This document shows positions 25,244 to 33,160 of a stretch of 33,337 nucleotides of DNA, piece by piece. The position numbers were made by a program, and so were the translations under genes. The first letter of the stretch is position 1. The number at the start of each line of letters is the position of its first letter. A model generated the notes under the pieces. The model did not search any database and was not told where the DNA came from. It was given only the letters and a program-made list of their open reading frames with translations. This DNA is from Myxococcales bacterium (GTDB lineage: Bacteria > Myxococcota_A > UBA9160 > SMWR01): NCBI GenBank assembly GCA_013215615.1, contig JABSQX010000019.1, positions 1-33,337 of the forward strand, given 5' to 3'.

Positions 25244-26890
25244 GTGCCCGAAACGAATGCGATTCCCAGCCTCGAAGAGGCCGCGCAGCTGCAGCGAGCG
25301 GCCGTCGAGCTGAGCGAGCTGGCGCTGGCCCGAAGCCGGGAGGTCACCGCGGGTGGCAAGCGGATCGACGACCACCAGGTGCTCGTGGAGCGGGTGGTCT
25401 ATGCAGCCACCCAGGCGCGCGCCATCACCGAACTCGTGGAGGCGGTCTCCCAGGCGGCCGCCGAGGGCCAGGCGTCGCCGCAGCTCGAGCTCTGCGCCGT
25501 CGCGGCGGTCGCCGAGTTGGTCGGCGGCGTGCGTGCGCGCCTGGATCTCGTCGCGGACGACCTGGGGCTCGAGGAGTCCGCGCTGGAGGCGGCCTTCCCC
25601 GCCGAGTTGCGCGCGCTATTGCGCGCCTGCGGTCACGAGTCGGTGTTCCGGGCGCTGGGGCGCCAGGTCTGCGAAACCCGCGGCGCCAACGACTGGCCGC
25701 TGGACGAAGTCTGCGAACAGGTTCGCGAAGCCGTGCGGGGCTTCGCGGAGAGCGAGGTGATGCCCGAAGCCGAGCGCATCCACCGCACGGATGCTGGCAT
25801 CCCCGAGGCCTTCATCCGCGGGATGGCGGAGCTGGGCTACTTCGGGCTGGCAGTCCCCGAAGCCTACGGGGGTTCGGAACTCGGCAACCTGGCCATGATC
25901 CTTACCACCGAAGAGCTCTCCCGCGCCTCGCTGGCCGCCGCGGGCTCTCTGATCACGCGGCCCGAGATCCTCACCAAGGCGCTGCTGGGCGGCGGCACCG
26001 AGGCGCAGAAGCGCCATTGGCTGCCGCGCCTCGCCGGCGGCGAAGTGATGGTGGGCATCTCGGTCACCGAGCCCGACGTCGGTAGTGACGTGGCCTCCGT
26101 GAAGTGTCGCGCCGAGCGGCGCGGCGATGCCTGGCTGCTGAACGGTCCCAAGGCCTGGTGCACCTTCGCGGGCCGCGCCGATGTGCTGGCGGTGCTGGCC
26201 CGCACGGATCCCTCCCCCGACAGCGGGGCGCGCGGACTCTCGCTCTTCATCGTCCCCAAGCAGGCTTTCGACGGCCACGAGTTCGAGTTCGTACAGCCCG
26301 GCGGCGGGCGCCTGGTGGGCAAGGCGGATGCCACCCCGGGCTACCGGGGCATGCACTCCTTCACCCTGAACTTCGAGGACTTCGAGGTACCCGCCGACCA
26401 CCTGGTGGGGGGGGACGAGGGCGAGGGCCGGGGTTTCTATCTCCAGATGGCGGGCTTTGCGGCGGGCCGCCTGCAGACCGGTGGCCGCGCCTGCGGGCTC
26501 GCCCAGGCGGCGCTGGAGAAGACCGCCCAGTACGTGGTGGACCGCGTGCAGTTCGGCCGGGCCATCTCCGACTACCAACTCACCCAGTTCACCCTGGGCC
26601 GCATGGCGGCGCTGCTGGCGGCCTCGCGGGCGCTCACCTATGCGGCAGCGGCCGCCATGGACGAGGACGAGCGCGCGGCGGCGCCGCTGGCCGCCCAGGC
26701 CAAGCTGCTGGCCTGCGACATGGCGGTGGAGGTCACCCAGCAGGGACAGCTGATGCACGGCGGCTGGGGGTACGCGGAGGAGTATCCCATCAGCCGCTAC
26801 GTGGTGGACGCCCAGGTGCTCCCCATCTTCGAGGGCGTGAAGCCGATCCTGGAACTCAAGGTGGTGGGTCGGGCGCTACTCGCCGGCTGA
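25244..26890 (+). CDS. Acyl-CoA dehydrogenase with N-terminal extension, methylsuccinyl-CoA-dehydrogenase-like
   Basis: This FAD enzyme oxidises an acyl-CoA at the alpha-beta bond and reduces ETF. The 548-residue product has about 150 residues of helices before a normal acyl-CoA dehydrogenase core. That core includes AELGYFGLAVPEAYGGSELG, the FAD/substrate block VGISVTEPDVGSDVASVKC, LNGPKAWCTFAGRA, VQFGRAISDYQLTQF, and the C-terminal YAEEYPISRYVVDAQVLPIF followed by EGVKPI with the catalytic-base Glu at about 530. Length and extension resemble (2S)-methylsuccinyl-CoA dehydrogenase of the ethylmalonyl-CoA pathway, but I could not compare sequences. The start is a GTG at 25244 with GAGGAG upstream; the frame opens earlier antisense to the cupredoxin gene. 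It overlaps the convergent small membrane protein gene by 15 bp. Confidence 0.88.
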   Translation: MPETNAIPSLEEAAQLQRAAVELSELALARSREVTAGGKRIDDHQVLVERVVYAATQARAITELVEAVSQAAAEGQASPQLELCAVAAVAELVGGVRARLDLVADDLGLEESALEAAFPAELRALLRACGHESVFRALGRQVCETRGANDWPLDEVCEQVREAVRGFAESEVMPEAERIHRTDAGIPEAFIRGMAELGYFGLAVPEAYGGSELGNLAMILTTEELSRASLAAAGSLITRPEILTKALLGGGTEAQKRHWLPRLAGGEVMVGISVTEPDVGSDVASVKCRAERRGDAWLLNGPKAWCTFAGRADVLAVLARTDPSPDSGARGLSLFIVPKQAFDGHEFEFVQPGGGRLVGKADATPGYRGMHSFTLNFEDFEVPADHLVGGDEGEGRGFYLQMAGFAAGRLQTGGRACGLAQAALEKTAQYVVDRVQFGRAISDYQLTQFTLGRMAALLAASRALTYAAAAAMDEDERAAAPLAAQAKLLACDMAVEVTQQGQLMHGGWGYAEEYPISRYVVDAQVLPIFEGVKPILELKVVGRALLAG

Positions 26891-27220
26891 CGGTCCGGGG
26901 CCGGAGGCGCCCGCCTCGCGATCGCTCCGCAGCTCGCGCAGGGCCCGCAACGTGTTGTAGATCGCGAACGTGATCAGCACCGCGAAGCCGTAGCGGTTGA
27001 AATTCACGTGCTCGTGGCTCTCGCCGCCCGGCTGGAACTCGGGGTTCAGCCAGCCGTCGTAGCCGAACCACAGCACCAGCGCCCAGAGCAGCACCGGAAG
27101 GAAGGCGGGGTGATCGAAGGGACTGCCGGCTTCGTCGTCGTCCTCGTCGTCTTCGATCTCGCGCGCCGCCTTCTCGGCTTTGGTCTCGAGCGCCTGCTGA
27201 CCGGGATCCTCGTCGACCAT
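26876..27220 (-). CDS. Small membrane protein of unknown function
   Basis: I do not recognise this 114-residue protein. It has a charged, acidic N-terminus (EIEDDEDDDEAGSPFDHPAF), a hydrophobic segment at about 40-56 (LPVLLWALVLWFGYDGWL), a second at about 78-93 (GFAVLITFAIYNTLRAL), and a charged C-terminus. This suggests two membrane spans. The frame is open to a GTG at 27256. I prefer the ATG at 27220 because TATCTT lies exactly six bases before it, suggesting a leaderless mRNA, though either start is possible. It is the last gene of the permease-aminopeptidase-AI-2E run, and its 3' end overlaps the convergent acyl-CoA dehydrogenase gene. Confidence 0.65.
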   Translation of the reverse strand: MVDEDPGQQALETKAEKAAREIEDDEDDDEAGSPFDHPAFLPVLLWALVLWFGYDGWLNPEFQPGGESHEHVNFNRYGFAVLITFAIYNTLRALRELRSDREAGASGPGPSAGE

Positions 27221-27226
27221 GGCGGC

Positions 27227-27232
27227 AAGATA
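27227..27232 (-). promoter_or_regulatory. -10-like box at leaderless spacing before the small membrane protein
   Basis: TATCTT on the minus strand, six bases before the ATG at 27220; no Shine-Dalgarno sequence and no -35 box seen. Confidence 0.35.
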
Positions 27233-27266
27233 GCGTCCGCCGGCCCCGGGGTACACGCTCCGCGAA

Positions 27267-28364
27267 TTATTCCGCGGGCTCTCCGGCGTAGAGGGGGGAG
27301 GCCCGGTACCAGTCCACGAGGTCCCCCAGGAAGACCTGGGCGATGGCTGCCGCGGGCACCGCGATCATCAGGCCGAAGAAACCCAGCAGATCGCCGCCGA
27401 TCAGCAGGGCGAGGATCACCACCAGCGGGTGCATGCCGAGGCTCGCCCCCACGATGCGCGGGGTGAGCACCATGCCCTCGAGCGCCTGCACGAGCGCGTA
27501 CCAGCCCACCACCAGCCCCAGGTGGATGTCGAAGCCGTACTGGAGCACGCACATCCCCGCTGCGCTCGCGAGGGCCACGGCGCCACCCACGTAGGGGATG
27601 ATCGCCAGCACTCCGGAGAGCGCGCCGATCACGAAGGCCAGGTCGATGCCGATCGCCGCAAAGCCCAGGGCATAGAGGGTGCCCAGCACCGCGCACACGC
27701 TGAGTTGGCCACGGATGAACCCTGCCACCAGCCGGTCGACGCGGCGGGCGCGTTCTGCGACCCGGTCCTGCTGGGCGCGCGGCACGAGGTCGAGGGCCGC
27801 CAGCCGGATGCGGTCGAAGTCGACCAGCAGGTAGTAGCTGAGCACCGGGATCACCACGATCGAGACCAGCGCGCCCACGGTGCCGGTGAGCGCGCCCAGC
27901 ATCCGGCCCAACAGCGCGTGGGCGGCCTGGAGTTGGGCGCTGAAGTCGCCACCGCGCAGGGCCTCCAGGCCTTCTCGCCAAGTGGCGGGGAGGCGGACGC
28001 CGAAGCGCTCCTGGAGCATCGGGGCCAGCGCGTTCAGCCCGCCCTCCAGGTAACCGGGCAGGCGCGCGGCCAGATCCGCGACCTCGCGCTGCATGGCCGG
28101 GATGCCCACGAAGGCCACCCCGAGGAGCGCTGCGCCGGCCACCACCAGCAGCAGCAGCACGCCCCCCGGGCGGGGCAGGCCCGCGCTCTGGAAACGGTCG
28201 ATGACCGGATCCAGCAGGTAGGCGAGCAGGAAAGCCACCGCCAGCGGCGTGAGCGCCCCCTTGAGGACCCAGAGCGCCACCCCCAGTACCCCCAGCACCG
28301 TCAGCGCCACGATCCCGATGCGCAGCGCCCGCTGCACGAAGGCGCGGTCCTCCTCGCTGCTCAC
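27267..28364 (-). CDS. AI-2E family (PerM/TqsA-like) transporter
   Basis: This 365-residue inner-membrane protein has about seven to eight hydrophobic segments in the AI-2E family arrangement. Family features are LTPLAVAFLLAYLLDPVIDR in the N-terminal part, a soluble amphipathic stretch (about 95-160), and the C-terminal blocks GVLAIIPYVGGAVALASA and ALEGMVLTPRIVGASLGMHP. Members include proposed autoinducer-2 exporters and sodium/proton antiporters; substrate cannot be deduced here. The start is a GTG overlapping the aminopeptidase stop by four bases (GTGA), indicating translational coupling. The small membrane protein gene follows. Confidence 0.9.
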   Translation of the reverse strand: MSSEEDRAFVQRALRIGIVALTVLGVLGVALWVLKGALTPLAVAFLLAYLLDPVIDRFQSAGLPRPGGVLLLLVVAGAALLGVAFVGIPAMQREVADLAARLPGYLEGGLNALAPMLQERFGVRLPATWREGLEALRGGDFSAQLQAAHALLGRMLGALTGTVGALVSIVVIPVLSYYLLVDFDRIRLAALDLVPRAQQDRVAERARRVDRLVAGFIRGQLSVCAVLGTLYALGFAAIGIDLAFVIGALSGVLAIIPYVGGAVALASAAGMCVLQYGFDIHLGLVVGWYALVQALEGMVLTPRIVGASLGMHPLVVILALLIGGDLLGFFGLMIAVPAAAIAQVFLGDLVDWYRASPLYAGEPAE

Positions 28365-29689
28365 GCTGCCTCGGGACCCGCCAGGAAGCCGCGCAGCACC
28401 GCGATCATCGGCTCCACGTCGGCGCTGCCTGCCTGCTCTCGGCAGGAGTGCATGGAGAGCATGGGATTACCGACATCCACCGTCGCCAGGCCCGTGCGCG
28501 CCGCGCTGATGGGTCCGATCGTCGAGCCGCAGGCGAGGTCGCTGCGGCTCACGAAGTACTGCGGGGTGACGCCTTCGCGCTCGCAGAACGCGCGGAAGTC
28601 GCCCGCGCTGTGGGCATCGCTGCTGTACGACTGGTTGGCGTTGACCTTGATGACCGGACCCCGTCCCACCACGGGCCGGTGCCCGGGCTCGTGGCGGTCG
28701 GCGTGGTTGGGGTGGACGGCGTGGGCCATGTCGACGGAGATCAGCGCGGAGCGCGCTAGCGCCCGCGGCAGACCCTGCGGGCTGCCGCCCTTGAAGGCGT
28801 TCACGATGCGTTCGAGGCCCTCGGCGAGCAGCGGGCCCGCCGCCCCCGAGGCGCTGCGGCTGCCCACCTCCTCGTGGTCGTAGAGGACCAGCGCCCGGGT
28901 GGCGGCGCTCTCGTGTTCGCCTGCGGCGATCAGCGCGCACACGCCGGCGTGGCAGGAGGCGAGGTTGTCGAGGCGGGGCGCCTGCACGAACTCCCCGCGT
29001 GCGCCGGCCACCGCGGAGGGCTGAGTGTCGTAGGTCATCAGGTCGAAGCCCAGCACGTCTTCCACGGCCACCTCGGCGAGGCCCCGGGCCCGCAACTCGG
29101 TGACGAGGAGTTCGTGCAGCGGCGGCGCGTCCGCGAGGCCCAGCAGGGGTGCGGCGTGGCGCTGTGGGTCCAACTTCAATCCCTTGCTGGTGACTTCGCG
29201 CTGCAGGTGGATGGCCAGGTTGGGGATGCGCAACAGCGGGCGCTCGAAGTCGAGTAGCTGGCTGCGCGCCCGCCCGCCCTCGCGCAGATGCACGCGGCCG
29301 GCCAACGACAGGTCGCGGTCCAACCAGGTGTGCAGCAGCACCGCCCCGTAGGGCTCCACGGCCAGCTGGCGGTAGCCCTGCTCGAGGACGTCGGGGAGCG
29401 GCTTGACGCGCAGGTTCGGCGAATCGGTGTGGGCGCCGATCACCGCGAAGCCCGCCTCCGCGGGCGAACGCTGTCCCACCTCGAAGGCGAGCAGGCTGCC
29501 GCCGCCCCGTTGGGTGTAGCGTCGATCGCCCGGGCCGAGTTCCCACAGCTCCGCGGGGTCGAGGGACTGGTAGCCCGCCGCCCGCAGCCGGTGCACGCTC
29601 TCCGACACCGCGTGGTAGGGCGTGGGCGAGCGGTCGATGAAGCCGAGCAGATCCGCGACGGCATCCGCCATGCGGGCGATGTTAGTCAT
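28361..29689 (-). CDS. apeB: M18 family aminopeptidase (aspartyl aminopeptidase type)
   Basis: This cytoplasmic zinc peptidase removes N-terminal residues, acidic ones in characterised relatives. The 442-residue product shows the M18 blocks: SPTPYHAVSESVHRLRAAGY near the N-terminus, GAHTDSPNLRVKP (about 85-97), a PRLDNLASCHAG block with a metal-binding Asp, YDHEEVGSRSASGA (Glu pair), DMAHAVHPNHADRHEP, KVNANQSYSSDAHS and GNPMLSMHSCREQAGSAD with the last metal His. The family length is matched. The ATG at 29689 overlaps the permease stop by eight bases, and its own stop overlaps the AI-2E gene by four. A second Met at residue 7 is an alternative start. Confidence 0.94.
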   Translation of the reverse strand: MTNIARMADAVADLLGFIDRSPTPYHAVSESVHRLRAAGYQSLDPAELWELGPGDRRYTQRGGGSLLAFEVGQRSPAEAGFAVIGAHTDSPNLRVKPLPDVLEQGYRQLAVEPYGAVLLHTWLDRDLSLAGRVHLREGGRARSQLLDFERPLLRIPNLAIHLQREVTSKGLKLDPQRHAAPLLGLADAPPLHELLVTELRARGLAEVAVEDVLGFDLMTYDTQPSAVAGARGEFVQAPRLDNLASCHAGVCALIAAGEHESAATRALVLYDHEEVGSRSASGAAGPLLAEGLERIVNAFKGGSPQGLPRALARSALISVDMAHAVHPNHADRHEPGHRPVVGRGPVIKVNANQSYSSDAHSAGDFRAFCEREGVTPQYFVSRSDLACGSTIGPISAARTGLATVDVGNPMLSMHSCREQAGSADVEPMIAVLRGFLAGPEAA

Positions 29690-31142
29690 CCGCGCCTTGC
29701 CTTGCTTCCAGCGCGAAGGCCTCCTCGGGCGAGCGCAACAGCTGGTGGCGCCCCACGCACGCGAACCAGAGCAGGCCCAGCAGGTACCAGACCGCCGCGG
29801 CAGCCACGACGCGCTGGTAGATGGGATCGCTGGCGAAGAGCGCCACCAGGGTGACCCCGGAGATCAGCAGCGCCAGCAGCGCGCCAGGCACGCCGAGCGG
29901 ACTGCGGTAGGGGCGCTCCATCTCGGGCAGTCGCCAGCGCAGCAGCAGGAAGCTCAGCATCTGCAGCGCGTAGGAGATCACCGCCCCGAAGACCGCCATG
30001 TTGAGCAGTACCGCGCCCACCGGGTGATCGGGTCCGGTGCTGTGGATCGCCAGGGCCACCGCGTAGCCCAGGGCGCCGCCCACCAGCAGCGCGCGCTGTG
30101 GGGTGCGGCGTACGGGGTGGGTGAGCGAAAGCCAACGAGGGAAGTAGCCGGCTCGCGACAGCGAGTAGATCTGCCGCCCGTAGGCGAAGACGATGCTGTG
30201 GAAGCTCGCCACCAGTCCCGCCACCGCCAACCCCGCCAGCACGCGGGCGCCGACCCCGTCGCCCAGGATGGTGCGGAAGCCGTCGAAGAGCGGCTCGTCG
30301 GACTGGCCCAGGGCCGCCGCGCCCGGCGCGATTCCCGACGAGAGCACCAGCGTCGCGAAGGCCGTGACCACCAGCGTGGCGAGTCCCAGCAGCAGACCCC
30401 GCGGCAGGTCCCGCTGGGGGGCACGCGCCTCCTCGGCGGCCAGCGGCAGCTGCTCGATGGCCAGGTAGAACCAGATCGCGAAGGGCAGTGCGGCGAACAC
30501 GCCCTCCCATCCGTTGGGGAACCAGCTCGGGATGCCGTTGGCGTCGGGTACCGGGCCGTGGGTGGGCAGGTCGAAGTGGGCGAGCGCTCCCACGAAGAAG
30601 ACGCCCAGGATCGCCAGGGCGACGAGCGTGATGGCCACCGTGAAGCGGAAGGTGACCTCCACGCCCGTGGAGTTGAGGCCGACGAAGAGCGCGTAGGTAC
30701 ACAGCCACCACAGCGGCGCCCAGGCGTCGGGGGTTTCGAAGATGGCGCCCAGGTAGCCCCCGATCCCCACCACGATGACCGCGGGGGTCAGGATGTACTC
30801 CATGTTCTCCGCCAGCCCCGTCACGTACGCCCCCCAGGGCCCCATCGAGGAGCGCGCAAACGAGTAGGCGCCGCCGGTGTGGGGCAGGGCGGCGGACATC
30901 TCGGCCACGCTGAAGCAGAGCCCGACGTAGAGCGCGGTGATCACGACGGTGGCCACCAGCAGGCCCCCGAAGCCCCCCGCCGCCAGGCCGAAGTTCCAGC
31001 CGAAGAAGTCCCCGGAGATGACGGCCCCGACCCCCAGGGCCCACAGGGAGCCCACCCCCGCGTAGCGGCGCAGGCCCCGGCGCTCGAAGTAGCCCGGGGG
31101 TGCGCCCTGATAGCGGACGCTGCCCCGTTTCTCCGTTTCCAT
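29682..31142 (-). CDS. APC-superfamily permease, ethanolamine-permease-like
   Basis: This 486-residue inner-membrane protein has about twelve hydrophobic helices. The N-terminal region GVGAVISGDFFGWNFGLAAG with YVGLCFSVAEMSAALPHTGG and SFARSSMGPWGAYVTGLAEN strongly resembles the ethanolamine permease (Eat) subgroup of amino acid/polyamine/organocation transporters. A later block YGRQIYSLSRAGYFPRWLS is also typical. It probably takes up ethanolamine or a small amino acid. No ethanolamine ammonia-lyase gene is in the window, so the substrate remains inferred. The ATG at 31142 has GGGAGG about 11 bases upstream. It is the first gene of an overlapping run with the M18 aminopeptidase and is divergent from the exosortase gene over 87 bp. 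Confidence 0.82.
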   Translation of the reverse strand: METEKRGSVRYQGAPPGYFERRGLRRYAGVGSLWALGVGAVISGDFFGWNFGLAAGGFGGLLVATVVITALYVGLCFSVAEMSAALPHTGGAYSFARSSMGPWGAYVTGLAENMEYILTPAVIVVGIGGYLGAIFETPDAWAPLWWLCTYALFVGLNSTGVEVTFRFTVAITLVALAILGVFFVGALAHFDLPTHGPVPDANGIPSWFPNGWEGVFAALPFAIWFYLAIEQLPLAAEEARAPQRDLPRGLLLGLATLVVTAFATLVLSSGIAPGAAALGQSDEPLFDGFRTILGDGVGARVLAGLAVAGLVASFHSIVFAYGRQIYSLSRAGYFPRWLSLTHPVRRTPQRALLVGGALGYAVALAIHSTGPDHPVGAVLLNMAVFGAVISYALQMLSFLLLRWRLPEMERPYRSPLGVPGALLALLISGVTLVALFASDPIYQRVVAAAAVWYLLGLLWFACVGRHQLLRSPEEAFALEARQGADD

Positions 31143-31217
31143 TTGCTACCGACCTCCCGTTGCCGATACAGGGGGCTCGCGGGCGGGGAGGGCGGTCCCA
31201 GTGTGGCAGACGCAGGC

Positions 31218-31223
31218 TAGGCT
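31218..31223 (+). promoter_or_regulatory. -10-like box at leaderless spacing before the exosortase gene
   Basis: TAGGCT lies six bases before the GTG start at 31230; no clear Shine-Dalgarno sequence or -35 box. Confidence 0.35.
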
Positions 31224-31229
31224 ACGCAC

Positions 31230-32810
31230 GTGAGCGAGAGCACGGAAGCCCCCGGCCCGGGCGCGGATGCGGGCACCGCGCGCAAAGCGCCCACTTGGCT
31301 CCCCTGGGGCCTGGTGGTCGCCAACCTGCTATTGGCGGTGCTGGCTTTCCACGAGTTGCTGACCTTCCGGCCGCGCAGCGAGGAGCCGCTCGACACTGAG
31401 GGTTGGTTCTTCGAACCCTCGGACACCTCTCCCCCCGTGATCGCCATCCTGGTGCTCTGGCTGATGATGCGCCGTTGGCGCCGCTTCTCCGCGCTGCCGG
31501 GCCGCCCGGGGTCCTACGCGCTGACGGGCCTGCTGCTGGCGGCGGGGGCAGGAGTCTTCTGGTGGGCCCTGCGCGTGGCTGCGCCGGAACTGCAGGCGCT
31601 GACCCTCTTCCTGTACCTCCTGGCGTTCGCGAACCTGCTGGCGGGGCGGCCCGCCATGCGCATCGCGCTGGTGCCCGCGGTGGTGCTCTTCTTCGCCGTC
31701 CCCATGCCCGCCACGCTCATCAACCAGGTGGTCTGGACCTGCCAGATCTGGACCGCCAACTACGCGGGGGTGTTGCTGGACCTGATGGGCCTCGACGCCC
31801 TGGTCTCGGGCGATCAGATCGTCCGCGCCGACAACGTCTTCGCGATCATCGAGACCTGCAGCGGCCTGCGCTCCGTGGAGACGCTGACACTGCTGGCCTT
31901 CCTGATGGCGGACCTCTTCGGGCGCCGCGGCTGGCACGCCGCCCTGCTCGTCTGCATTGCCCCTCCGCTGGCCTTCGCGATCAACGGCTTCCGGGTGCTG
32001 GGGCTGATCCTCAACCCCCACTCCGACATCGCGCTGATCCACAACGCCCAGGGCATCGCGATGCTGCTGGTGGGCGTGCTCATCCTGTATGGCATCGACG
32101 GCTTGCTGGCCCGTTGGCTGCGCGGGCCGCGGCGCCAGAAGCCATCCCGTGACGCCTCCCTGCCCGCCCCCCAGCTACTGGGGCGGCTGGCGGGGATCGC
32201 CGGCCTGCTCGTGGCCACCGGCTGGCTGGGCTGGGCGACGCCCGCCTGGCAACTCGGCGTCCCCGGCCCCTACCCGGCTGCCACCCTGATCCCCGCCGAG
32301 TTCGACGGCTGGAAGTCCCAGGACACCAAGGTCGACTGGCTGTTCCTCGGCAAGGCGGGTTTCCGGCAGGCGGTGAACCGCAATTACGCGCGATCCCGAG
32401 AGCGGGCGGGGCTCTTCATCGGCATTGGAGCGCCGGACCTGCGCTACCAGAGCCTGCTCTCCCCCAAGACGGGCCTGCCGGGCAGCGGCTGGACGCTCGA
32501 GGAGGAGTCGCGGCGGCGCATCGGCGATCGGGAGGTCCAGGTGCGGGTGGTGCGGCGGGGCAGCAAGCGCCTGCTCGTCCACCACTGGTACGAGGGCACC
32601 GGGAACCTCTTCGGCGAGTCCCTGCGCGAAGCGGTGGGCCTGGCGGGCAGCCCCTTCCGGCGCTCGTCCCCCCATCTCGTGGTACGCGTGGACACCCCGG
32701 TGGGGCTGGGAAGTGGCGCCAGGCGCGCTGCCGATCGGCGCCTGGTGGAACTCGCAGAGGCGCTGGCGGCGCCCATCCTGGCGCTTCGCGAAGAGCCAGA
32801 GGCCTCCTAA
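31230..32810 (+). CDS. Exosortase fused to an EpsI-like (DUF3485) domain
   Basis: Exosortases are inner-membrane Cys transpeptidase-like enzymes that process C-terminal sorting signals such as PEP-CTERM. The 526-residue product has about eight hydrophobic segments up to residue 297. The exosortase triad is visible: Cys210 in IIETCSGLRSVE, Arg255 in INGFRVLG and His271 in LIHNAQGIA, plus the preceding VPMPATLINQV and GDQIVRADN blocks. Residues about 350-520 form an EpsI-like soluble domain (LIPAEFDGWKSQDTKVDW, RRGSKRLLVHHWYEGTGNLF), as in known exosortase-EpsI fusions. The start is a GTG at 31230. A gene for a secreted repeat protein follows and may be a substrate; its C-terminus is outside the window. 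No other exopolysaccharide gene is in view. Confidence 0.9.
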   Translation: MSESTEAPGPGADAGTARKAPTWLPWGLVVANLLLAVLAFHELLTFRPRSEEPLDTEGWFFEPSDTSPPVIAILVLWLMMRRWRRFSALPGRPGSYALTGLLLAAGAGVFWWALRVAAPELQALTLFLYLLAFANLLAGRPAMRIALVPAVVLFFAVPMPATLINQVVWTCQIWTANYAGVLLDLMGLDALVSGDQIVRADNVFAIIETCSGLRSVETLTLLAFLMADLFGRRGWHAALLVCIAPPLAFAINGFRVLGLILNPHSDIALIHNAQGIAMLLVGVLILYGIDGLLARWLRGPRRQKPSRDASLPAPQLLGRLAGIAGLLVATGWLGWATPAWQLGVPGPYPAATLIPAEFDGWKSQDTKVDWLFLGKAGFRQAVNRNYARSRERAGLFIGIGAPDLRYQSLLSPKTGLPGSGWTLEEESRRRIGDREVQVRVVRRGSKRLLVHHWYEGTGNLFGESLREAVGLAGSPFRRSSPHLVVRVDTPVGLGSGARRAADRRLVELAEALAAPILALREEPEAS

Positions 32811-32850
32811 GAGGCTGAGCACGCTCCAGGCGTCCCCCGTGGGGCCAAAC

Positions 32851-32881
32851 AAAAAACTTTCGCTCTCAGCGGAATTTTTTT
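32851..32881. terminator. Candidate bidirectional intrinsic terminator
   Basis: An A-tract (32851-32856), a stem TTCGCT-CTC-AGCGGAA with one bulged G, and a T-tract (32875-32881). The stem is short, but the flanking A and T runs also pair. It lies about 40 bp after the exosortase stop. Confidence 0.55.
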
Positions 32882-33038
32882 GACACGCAACCCCCCCAGC
32901 CGCCACTTCCACGACACGGACACCCGCGGGCGTATGCGCTGTGGGCCGCGAATGCACTCTGACTGCTTGGGTATCCCCGCGGGGCAAGACAGTTGGAGCC
33001 AACGGCAGGATTTCGACGGGTTTCAAAGGAGAACGCTG

Positions 33039-33113
33039 GTGCAGAAGGAGAATGGAATGGGAAGTCTCGGTGGACAGGGTCGCTTAGGCGACGAGCGCCG
33101 AGGGGCCGAGTGA
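33039..33113 (+). CDS. Possible 24-residue leader peptide
   Basis: A GTG at 33039 follows AAAGGAG at seven bases and opens a 24-codon frame (VQKENGMGSLGGQGRLGDER and four more residues) ending TGA at 33113, 47 bases before the next gene. The ribosome site is excellent, but no homologue is known to me, so it may be chance. Confidence 0.25.
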   Translation: MQKENGMGSLGGQGRLGDERRGAE

Positions 33114-33160
33114 TTCGGTCCCGCGACAACCACGGACTTCGGTCCAGGAGCAAATTCAAC

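Larger units (their letters stand above)
32811..33160. other. Intergenic region between exosortase and secreted repeat protein genes
   Basis: These 350 bases contain a likely terminator (32851-32881) and a possible 24-codon leader ORF (33039-33113). I see no convincing promoter: a TTGACA at 32880-32885 lacks a -10 box at proper spacing. No c-di-GMP or other known riboswitch pattern was recognised. Confidence 0.5.

Noticed and set aside
26405-26413. Run of G in the acyl-CoA dehydrogenase gene as a possible frameshift site
   Set aside because: The frame is intact through the whole dehydrogenase core, so nothing suggests slippage is used.
29622-31220. 532-codon plus-strand frame opposite the permease gene
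   Set aside because: Its translation is His/Gln/Arg-rich as expected for an antisense shadow, while the minus strand encodes a clear permease.
32880-32908. Perfect TTGACA as a promoter for the repeat protein
   Set aside because: No -10 box lies 16-18 bases downstream, and it overlaps the terminator T-run.
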